Shown one piece after another: positions 1 through 10,594 of a stretch of 64,000 nucleotides of DNA. The notes beneath the pieces are model-generated. The model saw only the letters and a list, made by a program, of their open reading frames with translations. It made no database searches and was not told the origin of the DNA. The translations under genes and the position numbers were made by a program. Origin of the DNA: Membranipora membranacea (taxonomy: Eukaryota; Bryozoa; Gymnolaemata; Cheilostomatida; Membraniporidae); contig OU612071.1 of assembly GCA_914767715.1 (NCBI GenBank), positions 27,465,681-27,529,680 on the forward strand, in the 5' to 3' direction. Positions within the stretch are counted from its first letter, which is position 1; every line of letters starts with the position of its first letter.

Positions 1-10
1 GCTGGAGGAA

Positions 11-140
11 ATGGTGAATACAATGCGGCTGTCCAGGGCCATCCATCTTCTTGACAAGTTGAGGAGGTGTGTGTGTCGGTTTGAACAGATATACTATCTA
101 CTTAGAACGGACAAACAGAAGTGCGAGGAGTTGAGTAAAG
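11..140 (+). CDS. Partial exon, helical, unknown gene
   Basis: The reading frame is open from the window edge through about residue 43 and is rich in Leu, Arg and Lys. It includes the stretch HLLDKLRRCVCRFEQIYYLL, which looks amphipathic and helical. A possible splice donor (gtgtgtag) follows the KCEELSK codons near 140, and after that the frame loses coding character. The composition resembles helical segments that follow PHD fingers in chromatin proteins, but I could not identify the family. It is truncated at the left edge, so this may be an internal exon of a gene that starts outside the window. Confidence 0.3.
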
Positions 141-414
141 TGTGTAGAAATATGAATAATTCAGCACTGTTGGTGATTTTACATTTATTGGGAGTTATGC
201 TGATTGAATGAAGTTTGCATTTGGTTATTTCACTTACAAGGCAGATAATCGAGGTGATCTTGAGAATGTACTGAATGAAGTAACCTGTAAAAAAGATAAT
301 ATATCAGGAAAATAACGTTGTGTTGTCACAGCACAAGTCATGAACATTTCATCATTCAGGTTGCAAATTGACATGAAAACTCATGTAAAATGTAGATTTC
401 GAATTCGAAAAATG

Positions 415-660
415 TCTGTTCTTCCGTGCACGGCAACCCTTGAGCAAAGTTCTGCTCCAGATGACTCAGCTGTAAATCAGTACTAGCCCATGGGCTGGGA
501 AGGCACTCTGCATCAGACTGACATCCTATCAGGGGGAGTCCGGACTCCCTAAGCCACTTAGCGTCATTTAATCAGGGATAAGCTCCTGCCGTATACCCAG
601 AATTTGGTCCTGACGACTTTACCTTTTCTCCCCCTTTTATCGCGCGCAGACAAAGCAGCT
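415..660 (-). repeat. Dispersed SINE/LINE 3'-tail type repeat
   Basis: Read on the minus strand this has the layout of a repeat family spread through many invertebrate genomes: a segment with GGATGTCAGTCTGATGCAGAG, then CTAGTACTGATTTACAGCTGAG, then GGAGCA and a CTCAAGG box. I recognise the pattern from general knowledge of metazoan interspersed repeats and have not aligned it. The polarity of the motif gives the strand. It may be the 3' tail of a non-LTR element or a SINE that borrows that tail. Confidence 0.5.
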
Positions 661-1308
661 GAACTTGTGGTTGACAGTTTGAAACTCCAACTGAAATTAG
701 GTTAAGTTAAATTCGGTCCTTAACTTTGAAAATTCATGTTCCAAGATAGCTCTTATCTGTTACACAGGTAACCTTGACCTAGTGCTTCTTAATGAGAAGC
801 AACACAACCCCTGCCATGCTGCGGAGATAACTTCATAGCTCGAGAAGTTCCCCTGACAACAGAATCGATATAACATGCCAAGTGCAAAAAAAAATGTAAC
901 TTTTATTCAGGGAAGAGTTTTTGTTTTTGTTAGCTCTGTCGTACGTATCGTTGCAAGGACATGTGGGTGGGTTTTTTGGAGCATCATCAATAAAGTAAGG
1001 AGAAAATAGTTTCCCTGTACCCAAAAGTTAGTGAACGGTTTGATTTCAAGCCATGGCACAGGCCTAAGAGAACCTCTTTGCATCGCCGGAAATGGTAGTT
1101 TACAGAAATTTCAACGTAGGTAGGACTGCCTGCCAACTAAACCTTTACCGAAGGCAGCAAATCCGCTCAAGTGAAGAATCCAAAGCCAGAGGCAAACTGC
1201 TCGGCCTCCACGCACAACAACTCTCTAGTTTACTGTAAGTTTGCAAGGAAAATCACCTTTCCCGTAATTTTCTGCAAGAAAAAAGCCTCGATAGGATCAT
1301 AACCAAAG
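661..1308. other. No gene seen
   Basis: AT-rich sequence with only short antisense frames. I see no splice-consistent coding segment or recognised repeat here. Confidence 0.4.
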
Positions 1309-1506
1309 ATTAACGCGACCTTTAATGATGAATATTCAGCCGTTAATATGAAGCACAAGGTAGCTAAAGGATGTTTGCAGGTGCCTAGGAATCCAGAGTT
1401 CATCCTGGGTGAAATTTGGGTTGACATAGACAATGGGAGAAAGAACAGGTACATTCTCATGGGAACCTCATACCAAATAGGCGTGCTTGATGCAGCTGAG
1501 CTGTAG
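1309..1506 (+). CDS. Possible terminal exon with NTR-like end
   Basis: After an AG (ccaaag) the frame is open for 65 codons to a TAG at 1504-1506, with a stop just upstream in the same frame. It has mixed composition, a single Cys in VAKGCLQVP, and a Y-I-L-M-G motif in KNRYILMGTSYQIG. NTR/C345C domains of netrin, TIMP and sFRP proteins often have a similar Tyr-Leu-hydrophobic-Met-Gly strand near their end, which is why I suggest that family. No other exon was found, and the required cysteine pattern is not present in this piece, so the call is weak. A non-coding chance frame is a real alternative. Confidence 0.22.
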   Translation: MNATFNDEYSAVNMKHKVAKGCLQVPRNPEFILGEIWVDIDNGRKNRYILMGTSYQIGVLDAAEL

Positions 1507-3933
1507 TGAGACTGTGGAGGCATGATGTTAACAGTGTTAGATAAACAATACGTTTGGAGTCGCAACCTATTATATGATACAGTGAGATTCTGATATAAAA
1601 TATTTCATGGCTCAGAAATAAATTGCAAGGATTCAACCTTTTGAGCCGATTGAAGCAAGAAGTACAAAATATATGGGGACTGCTTTAAATAGGAAGGATT
1701 AGCCATATCTTAGCGACGCCATGTTCCTCATCACACTAACACTTATTGCCTAAAAAACTGTTGAATCACTCTATAATCTGTTAATCGTTCAACATTGGTT
1801 CTAAAAAGAACCTAATCCCATTTGCAAGTCATGGATTGAGAGGTGAAGAAAATATTTGGGACAAGAAAATGCGGTCGGTGATGCTGCTTGCAAAAATGAT
1901 GATGTTGCCAAGAGATGGAGGGAGGATGTGCAACCTGACTTACTGAAGACATTTAGAGTTCATAGGACATGATGAAGTCTTATGTGAACAAGTGAATAAT
2001 TTCTTTACCAAATAGTTATACCCATGTTTCAATATAATGTCCAATGATATGATATATTTGAATCTTATCTAGTAACTATAAGGATGATGGGTGAAATTAG
2101 TTGCGCTTTGTCTGCTGCTCAAAAAACAATTCACTGCATTCATATGAAATTATTGATCACAGAATTGTTCGCACATTGACATAAAGGAGACAACTATCAG
2201 GTTGACAAAGACATTTTTTTTTTCCGATTAAGGCTCATTATCTGTCCTGTCGGGGGAAAAAAACCTGATGTTGTGAGACCAGCATTTCTTGATATTGGGC
2301 TGTGGATACAGAGAAGCAGGCACCAACTCCACCCACATTGAATGCAATATTCCCGCTAGAAATAATCAGCCTTTCTGATGATGAAGATCAGCAAAAATTA
2401 GAATTCACATAAACCTTAGTTCCAACTCCTTTCATGCAAGTTTATTTCTTAATATTTTATTTTTGTTGGTGATGAAATACAACATGTTCATATTCTATCC
2501 TCACAACAAAAGTCCTTTTCACAGATTTTTGGATATAGATGAAAATGAATTTTGCAACTTGAGTACCAGCAATATGGATACAAGTGGTTTTGAAAACCAA
2601 CCAATCACAGCCTCCTATATGAAACCATCTCGACTACAACCACAACACGTCTTGCTTCATGTTGTTCACTGAACTAATGACCGGCGCTTCAAAACGTAAA
2701 GTTTTAAGAATATGTCACACTAAGTTCCATTTTGTCTGTATATATTAATAGCATAATAAAGCTCAGAAGGGCCCAATTCATCTGCTATACTCAATTAACA
2801 AAGGTCTCTGTGAAGAACTGCTTCAGGCTGTCAGCTGGGTTGAAGTGGTGAAAATGAATTTGATCACCAATGTATCTTTGATGAAATTAAATACAACAAA
2901 AAAATTTGAGAGCAGAATCATATGATTGCGCTCGGTCGAGTCAAGCTAACCTATTTATTGTTATTTTTTTTGGTATATATCAATAGATTTAAGTTTTAAT
3001 CGATGATGTGGAAGGCAGACGTCGACATTGTACTTGCAGAAAGTGACCTGAAGATTGATACTATGACAAAATCGAAACTATCCCAAACATACAAGGCAGT
3101 AAAAACTGTATTTGGATTTCTCTTTCCTAAATTGTCTCCACGTGAAAACTTGAGCCAATTAACCTCACTTGGCATTTGTAAGCCAGTGTGGCGACTGGTG
3201 ATTGTATGATAACTTAACACAGATATTTTATAGACTCTGATAATGTTTCTCATCGTACTTTAACTACTACTACTAGACGTTTCTCACCGTTCAATGAATA
3301 CTTTAACCTATCAACTATATCAACTATACAAAAGACATGAGTTATTTGTTAGTAGAACGCTATTTTTTGTATCACGCAACAACTTGTAAAACTTAAATGT
3401 AATCAAGCTGTGGAAATTCGTCCTTATTTCATATAATCTTTTATTGAACTGCATGTTTGCAGAATTTAGTAATGGCAACTGAATTATTAGAGGGAACAGT
3501 TAGTCAGCTGGTTTATTCATTTATAATAAACTATACTATACCGGTCCCAATTTAGAAAATTGATTAATCTAATATTTGTAAGTAATTTTTTGGCGATAAT
3601 TTTGTGTAATAATGTTTCATTTATGTATCGAATCATGATGCATTATTTTCACAGTTGCGCTATAGTTGTCCATGAGATAATGATATTGCTAACTGTGACA
3701 AATTACTATAACTACATTGTCTGTTTTCATAACGCACAAATACGAACAATAGAAGTTATCGAACTCAAACAGAATTTTCTGTTGCAAGTAGCTATATCCA
3801 GATAATTGGTGAGAGTGCAGAAATCTCTCAGCAACATATGGCTTCATTCTACCAAGCAGTGAGGAGGATTTAGTCTGTTGAGGAGAAATTGAAGGAACTG
3901 TCTTGAAACAAGAGAGGCGAGATTGGACTGTTC
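1507..3933. other. No gene seen
   Basis: AT-rich DNA. The short frames here (for example 2463-2672 and both strands of 2996-3253) overlap each other and show no family motif or convincing exon boundary. A pyrimidine run near 2215-2225 is simple sequence. Confidence 0.4.
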
Positions 3934-4180
3934 AGTAAACTCATTCAGCTAGCAAAGTTAGTGCTGTGCGTTCCAAATTCCAACGCTGCTGAGGAGCGTT
4001 TGTTTCCAATCCTAGAAATAATCTCATCCCCGAAGCGAACCTGCTGGATTTCAGCTCAGCATTAAACAATATGGTGATTCCCAAAAACAACCCAGGCCTA
4101 GAACCAGTTTGAGCCCACCAAGCAGCAACTTGAAATGGACAAATGTGCAATTAAAGAGTACAAGAGGCATTACTGATCCT
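3934..4180 (+). pseudogene. hAT transposase C-terminal remnant
   Basis: The plus strand encodes KLIQLAKLVLCVPNSNAAEE followed by RLFPIL. This matches the C-terminal dimerisation segment of hAT-superfamily transposases, where a hydrophobic strand leads into a P-x-S-N-A/S-x-x-E-R-x-F-S motif. The frame stays open to a TAA near 4064. Further hAT-like residues may continue in another frame, so the copy is broken. No N-terminal BED finger, catalytic domain or terminal inverted repeats were found nearby. It is a 5'-truncated fossil, not an active element. Confidence 0.6.
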
Positions 4181-4199
4181 CTCTTGCATTATGTTGTCC

Positions 4200-4900
4200 G
4201 CTTATCTTGTTTACATCCGTTTCATCCTAAATTTGTTTTCAAATAAATATGTTAGATTAATAAGTACATTGATATAGTGTGTTACAATGCACAGAGTACA
4301 GTTGTACCAAGAAAAAAGTGGCAGTGAATATTAATTCCAAAGTATTGTTGGGATCAGTTGGACCAGGGAGGATGATTGGACGAAGAAAACATTCACTGCA
4401 GTTTCAAAATAAAATAATGTTATTATTAGAAATTGTGTCTCATACTAGTACTCAGATATGGTCACTAAAGTAACCTGAATGACAATAGGAAGGTACATGA
4501 CTTGGGAGTATAGTATACGAATGAATCCCCATTGGCGACAAGCCTGTATTAGCGGCGAGTGCCATGCACTACAGATCGGGGGATAATTCTTGAGGATTTA
4601 TTACACCCGCACCTATTTGTTTTTGTTTTGCATAAGTTATCTGTAATTTATTGATAGCAGTGATGAGAAATTTTGCGCAGAGCGCGAAAAAGTTCTGTTG
4701 AGACAAAGTCTAGACATGTAAGACACCCTGGAGATTTGTTAACATTATAAGCATGTTGTAAATTTGGCATGCATTATGGAAAATCAAGGTTGGCAAGTCT
4801 GCCAATATATTACTCAATTTTTATGTATGCCTCTGCATAAGCAAAAGCACGCTATGATCCTCTAATGAGATTAGATTTGTTTGCAGTGTAAAAATGGATG
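4200..4900. other. No gene seen
   Basis: AT-rich sequence with scattered short frames and no recognisable domain or repeat. Confidence 0.4.
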
Positions 4901-4939
4901 ACTAAGGGAACCGAACTAACATGCCAATAGTTAAAGAGT

Positions 4940-5050
4940 TTTTTCGAAAATTTCTTGAAATTACTGAGAACTTGTAGCATCTTGAGAACCTACGAGGTTG
5001 TGTCACTTTTTAGAAAGATATTTATGATGACCCTGCACTTTTCATAGCTA
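4940..5050 (+). repeat. Repeat copy shared with 54770-54850
   Basis: The segment with catcttgagaacctacgagg followed by ttgtgt recurs at about 54807, where only one base differs across that core. Flanking bases (gaaa..tt..ctcaa..) are weakly alike. This ties the left end of the window to an intron of the peptide gene near 55 kb. Confidence 0.5.
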
Positions 5051-5312
5051 GATAAGTTTTTTGCTTTAGTGACGGTCATAATTTCAATTCCGCAAATGTT
5101 ATAAAAGTCCATTGAGGATATATAATATTGACAGAACAGAAAATCCACCTGAGAGTATACTGGTGCATCTCAAGACCCTCGAGTTATCGGACGGAAATCA
5201 CCTAAGCCAAAGCCGAAGAAATACCTTTATTCTAGGATTCAGGACAGCTGCAACATCATAACTTAACTAGAGCAGGAGCAGGAGATACAGAGAAATATGA
5301 AAAGCCAATCAA

Positions 5313-5530
5313 AATTTAGTGAGTGATGAACAAAAAACCTGGATTGTCAACAGTAAATCACTGATAGCATCATTGCATACTAGACCTTCCAATTGTGTTA
5401 CATCGTCAACAATTAAGTGCCTCACTTCAGCTCTATATACTGTCCTGTCTAGGATTGTTATTAGGTCTATATGCAAATCACAACCTCATTCGGATCTCAT
5501 GATAAACTGGTTAGATCCAAAAAAGTATAT
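5313..5530 (+). repeat. Repeat with coding-like content, copy 1
   Basis: This segment and 60568-60790 are diverged direct copies about 55 kb apart. Both are open for 65-77 codons in the same register and share residues such as EQKTWI, SKS-IASL, T-I-CLTSA-Y and a final hydrophobic IIR-like run. Many third positions differ while the shared residues persist, which suggests that an ancestor was translated. No known domain was recognised. The alternative is a non-coding dispersed repeat whose open frame is accidental. Confidence 0.5.
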
Positions 5531-5830
5531 ACTATTATTATTATTAGTATAGATTTGGTTCCGATGCATGATACAGGTACTTATAATCACTGGTTATTGG
5601 AATATTTCATTGTGTTACTCAATTTCTTTTAGGGCGACAGACAGACACCCATGTGCCTCGCTTGTAGGACAGAAAAGCTACGCAATACTTTTTTTAAATA
5701 CTCTATTTTTTAATATAATATTAAGTGACCATTCTTATCATATTATATAAAATATATCACTCCTGTGGATTTTACTGCTAACTCTTTTTCCTAGTGGAGT
5801 TCACTCCAGTTAACCACACTGCTGATTTTA

Positions 5831-5947
5831 GGAGGAACAAAGATACAGAAAAACAGGTGTCAGCACTGTGGCAAAAAGTATGCTAATAAGAAGAATTTGC
5901 CCAAGCATCATCAACAGACTCACCATGATTTACCTCTCACAACATGA
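5831..5947 (+). CDS. C2H2 zinc-finger exon
   Basis: After an AG at 5829-5830 the frame encodes one classical zinc finger, CQHCGKKYANKKNLPKHHQQ, followed by TH. The ligands are Cys at 5858-5860 and 5867-5869 and His at 5906-5908 or 5909-5911 and 5921-5923, giving C-x2-C-x12-H-x4-H or C-x2-C-x13-H-x3-H. Tyr and Leu occupy the usual hydrophobic core positions. The frame ends at TGA 5945-5947. A single finger near the C-terminus fits a terminal exon of a longer zinc-finger protein or transposon-derived protein. No second finger was found within 1 kb, so the rest may lie in distant exons or be lost. Confidence 0.55.
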   Translation, partial: GGTKIQKNRCQHCGKKYANKKNLPKHHQQTHHDLPLTT

Positions 5948-6509
5948 GAACAGCCTCGCTTGTGCTGTGAAAACTCGTGGAATATTCAGAGTTATTCAAA
6001 ATACATCCATATGTGTTGGCGAACAGATAATGCTTCTTTATAAAAAAATATATGTTATAACATTCAATAGACACATTTTCCTGCAATTTTCCATGAAATC
6101 TTCAACTTGTCGATAAGAAGGTCTCAAAGAAGGCTTTCATTTGTATTTCAATGCATGAAGTGGTAGACAAATAAACATACAAAATAGATCACCCTTGTAA
6201 ATTATGTAAGTATACCAGTTCTGTCGATAAGTATTTGACAAGCTTCAAAGCTAGGTTCAGTTTGCACTAATGGCAATGTGGAGGAACCTCCAACAGGACA
6301 GCAAGTTTTAGATTAACAGTCAGCCAGTTCTCTTATGCTGATGGCGATGAATATGTGACCTTATATTTTGAAATAAGGAAGAATCATTTTTTTTATAAAG
6401 TAATGGGATTATTTATATCTGACATGCACCAGCAAATGAAATTCAAAGGAATTAAATTCGAGACAATGTGAATAACTTGACCATTGAGACACACTCCCGA
6501 AGTGAACCC

Positions 6510-6930
6510 AAACCATATCATGAACTAATTCGAGCTCACATCAGTTGATTTGATCAAATATCTAGGCGCACTTATTAACGATAAATTACCCTTCGACGCC
6601 ATATCATAGACATCTGAAGAAAAGCAACAAACACCCTACATATGCTTATAAGATCCCTTAAGAAAAACAGTCTGCCACAAGAAAAGTATCAATAAAATTC
6701 TCTTTGGACCCATCCTCGAGTACTTAACCATAATCTAGTCTCTGTATAAGGAAAAATTGTTACATTACATGAAGCCATAAATAGGAAATAATCCCGAAAT
6801 ATGATAGCGTTTCAGAACTTATGATTGACTAAGATTGGCAATCACTAAAAATTCGCAGGGAGTCTGTAGATCAAATTTATCTGTATCCAACTACCTCTCA
6901 TTGTTGATTTCTAAATGTTTGTTTTTCTTC
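6510..6930 (+). pseudogene. Non-LTR retrotransposon RT tail, decayed
   Basis: The plus strand encodes, with stops and frame changes, the C-terminal landmarks of a LINE reverse transcriptase: VKYLGALINDKLPFDA, then a helical stretch ending near kkslpqeky, then ILFGPILEYLTIIWSLYKE. In LINE clades such as CR1, Jockey and RTEX the thumb/connection region reads YLG-x-x-(I/L), then RPILEYA-x-x-VW-x-P. A further stretch (frnmiafqnl, then a frame change) matches the usual region after it. It is 5'-truncated with several stops, so it is a fossil. Confidence 0.6.
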
Positions 6931-7915
6931 CTTCTTCTACCGGATGGCCATTGCATACTACACGCTGTATCTGCCGTCACTTCAGACAAAAAAGCAGAGG
7001 TGATGAAGTAAATGAGAAAGGAGGTGCACGACAACTATGCAACCAATGAAACCCTTCTATGAATGCCAGTCAATGATGTTCTCGCCGAATGGACATTTAT
7101 TTTTACACCAAGAACTATAACTTTTAAATAATTGATAGTTATTAATAATTATATATAATACCCCTGTACATGATCATGACCCCATACATTCGGGTGATAT
7201 TTATATACGTCTTCCAGACAGTAGTTCACTAAATAATGGTTTGCATTTCTTGATTACGCACTTGCCAGCACTATGATACATTATTTATTGAGAAGGGTCT
7301 TAAATATGATACTGGGACCTGTATTTTAGACAACCTATACCCTTCGATTGGTGGTGAAGTCATCTGCCTGAGCAAATCATACTGTGAGATTGTTGGGAGT
7401 CAAACTTCCAGTAACTATGACTTTGAAATCGTTGTTATATCTCCTTCATTTACCATACAGTACTTCTACAAACCGCCTCCCTAGTCAAACCCCAGTCAGC
7501 GGTTGAAAAGCCGAATTTTAACCGATGGATGGATTTACTTAAGGTACTACAAGAATTTAGTAGAAATTACTTAATAAGCAATAGGAATGTGACTCATTGA
7601 GATGAGCAAGTTGCCTAACGAAACATATTATCTTAATAAAAGTGGGCAAGACCGATTTATGAACCAAAGCGGCCCTACCAAATTTATATGGCGAATTACA
7701 GGTAGGGTGACTACAAAAATTATGATTATTCAATTATGACCACATATCATCGGCATAAGTTTATAGGAAAGCAGCCACTTTCCATGAATGACAGGAAAGG
7801 CTCCTAATCCAGGCTCTATTGTTATATAACCTCAAGTTGTGGGCATGTCACATGGCAACTCCATAAACAACTGGCCAAAGCAGGACAAACCCTCAATGAT
7901 TTATATTTTTATATT

Positions 7916-9370
7916 CCAGATCAAGGCATGTGATGCTGCCTCCATATACAGTGCAACCACCAAGTTTCTGTCAGAAAAACTCAAGGTAGATATGAGCTCT
8001 AAAGTTGGTGGTTTGGGGTCAGATGGTGCAGCTGTGATGATTGGACACCATAATAGAGTTGCCGCCAAATTCAGAGCTGAGGTAAAGAAATGCTGCTATA
8101 ATTATTTTGACTTAGTATTTTCAAGACTCTTAGTTTGTATTATCTAGATTACTGAACTGTTTTCAATGCATGGCTGCAAGTTTGATAGCAAATTATTCTT
8201 TGTTATCCAGAATCTGAAGGTCCTAAATGTTCACTGTGTTGCACATCGACATACCCTGACAATACTATTTACTGCTGCAGTAGTTGTCCAATATAACAAG
8301 ATGCATCCAAGTATTCTTTCAGGTTTATCTGCCCTACTTAGACAAAGTGGCCGGTCATCTGCGCCACAGGTTTCCAGAGAAAGACGTAAAAGTTTTAGAG
8401 GCAGCTAAGATTTTCGGTGGGAGTGGATACCAGGATAGTGGTAGCTATTGAAAGGTATGAATAACTATAAGCTTCTTATTTACGTTCTCCGCATTTCAAT
8501 AATGAATATCATAGAGTAAAACAAGCGTGATGAGTATCGCTGTGCAAACACAAAGGCAATAGTACTTAATTGTAAACATCGTCCCATTTAGTTAATTAGG
8601 TGTATTTTGGATGAACAAAATCTTCTTTGACTAACTATGACTTATTTTTCTCCTCAGGTGTTGGTTGACCAATTTGATAAGGACAAGACAGTACTGTATG
8701 CTAAGTGGGAGGGGTGCTTAGGCTGTATCATATCGGTCATGACAGCCAGTATCAAAACATAATTGAAATAATTTCAATCTTCATGGTTGTTGACGTAACC
8801 ACCGCAGATTGTGAGAGAGGGTTTTCGGTGCTTAAACTCACAAAAACAGCATTCAGAAACTGTTTAATCAAAGAAAATCTAAACGATAGCCTGTCAATCT
8901 TTGCTCCTGATGAATTCCCAGCCAATGTAGGGAGTACCCGTGGCTCACCACAAGCAAGGAAGGCAAGCTACATTGTAGCATATGTAAGGAGGTGAGCGCC
9001 CTAAATATTGTTCAAGCAAAGGGGGTTTACATACGTAGAAAATTGATGACGGGTGTTATATCTGGTAGTGGTGATGATATATCAAAGCAGAAGGCATCTT
9101 TTCATAAATTTTACAACCCCAAGAAGGATGCAACGCATATCAAGGCTAAAGAGATTCTGAATGAGGTTTAGAAAGAACAGTTGAAAGAGGGTCTAAAGGA
9201 GCAGAAATTTGAGACCACTGAGAGACATAATTGGTGTGCATATGTTGTGGCTGCTTCATTGTCTTACTGCTTTGTCTTCATGATGATTAAGTTGCCAAAT
9301 CCAAAGAAACGACCCACGATGAAAAGAGATCACCCAAGGACTCGTTACAACCAAAGCTCCAGATCCTAAT
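7916..9370 (+). pseudogene. ZNF862-like hAT transposase relic with introns
   Basis: The catalytic start is clear: VGGLGSDGAAVMIGHHNRVA is the hAT D-G-A-x-V-M motif. An intron with GAG|gtaaag at about 8081 and tatccag| at about 8210 joins in frame to NLKVLNVHCVAHRHTL, the HCVAHR motif. A second apparent exon after ctttcag near 8323 gives YLPYLDKVAGHLRHRF and LEAAKIF. The C-terminal dimerisation segment at 8780-8930 reads TADCERGFSVLKLTKTAFRN, then NLNDSL. Lysine-rich sequence continues to 9370. Stops (TGA near 8450) and a missing middle part show decay or internal deletion. A domesticated, partly assembled gene is possible but less likely. Confidence 0.65.
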
Positions 9371-10540
9371 TATGAATTGAGTGTTATCTTATAAGCTAGA
9401 ATAACTACTGGTGCAATGGATCGTGTAAATATCATGAACTCTTCATTACTTAACCCTTTCCCTTACTATGTTATAGGACAAAAATGAGCCTGATCAACAT
9501 CACTCTTACACCAGCAGCAGTTGCATAAGAAAACAGATTGACACAAGACAAAGCGAGGAGCTGGTCCAAAATCTGTTAAGTACCTTGGACAGTGTAAGCA
9601 TTTTATACGTTTTTCCTAACTAACCTTTCTGTTAAGATTAATCAATGCCAATATAATGTATAATATAATAATAATATTATGTCTTATTTGCCGATGATAC
9701 AAATATTTGTGGTACAGATAGATGCCGCATGAAGCAGGCGAAAAAAGTGGAAGAAATAAAGAATTTATCAGAGGAGTAAGATTTGTAAGGAGCATTCTCA
9801 AGTGAGTGGATTTGCTTTGGATATCATGCAGGAAAATATAACTCATATGCAGGACATGTTTGGTGATTAAGATAGATTGTCATGTGTCAAGCTTGTCAAG
9901 AATTGCCAATGCTATCATGACCTTAATTGCATTTGCAAAAAATGTCCCCTTTGCAGAAATGCGCTACAGCACCCTTCCGCACATACCCTGCCCTTTTCCA
10001 TACATATCAAACACAGGGAAACAGACAAATCCCAGAAATCATGAGGAAAGATGATGGAAAAAGCTTCACAAGATAGGAAAAATTGGCTTCAACAGTTTGT
10101 GATCATTAATGATGATCAAGCTGACATTTTGTAAAGGATTCCTGACACCTTGGAGGTTCAGAACTTTGCAAGGGTAAAGAAATATGAAAAAAGTGATGAA
10201 AAATAGCATTTTTTGGATGTAACACCAGTTTCTGAGTTGGCCATAAACTGAAAATCTGCTGAATACAGCACATTTTAAAATTAAATTGGAAGTTGCCCTC
10301 TCAGTCAAGAGCCAGCTCAGTCATGATTCAAGTCTGAGGGCCAACTTGATAACCATAAATGAGGTTGCCAGCTAATATGATGCTAATAAATATCAATGTT
10401 TGTGAAACAAACATTAGGTTGTGGTTAGGTAACTATTCCAATTAATCCTACATCAAAGGACCCTATTCAATAGCATGATCAACATTGTATAGACTGTAGT
10501 TGCAAACTGGTGTTATTGTTGGTTAGCTAGAATGAACATG
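9371..10540. other. No gene seen
   Basis: AT-rich DNA with overlapping short frames on both strands. I recognised no domain, exon chain or repeat family. Confidence 0.4.
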
Positions 10541-10594
10541 CTCGCTAAATAACTCGCTGAATAACTCGCTGAATAACTCGCTGAATAACTCGAG
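10541..10594 (+). repeat. 12-bp minisatellite, 4.5 copies
   Basis: Four head-to-tail copies of ctcgctgaataa (the first has one change) begin at 10541, 10553, 10565 and 10577, and a partial fifth begins at 10589. The near identity implies recent slippage. Confidence 0.9.
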
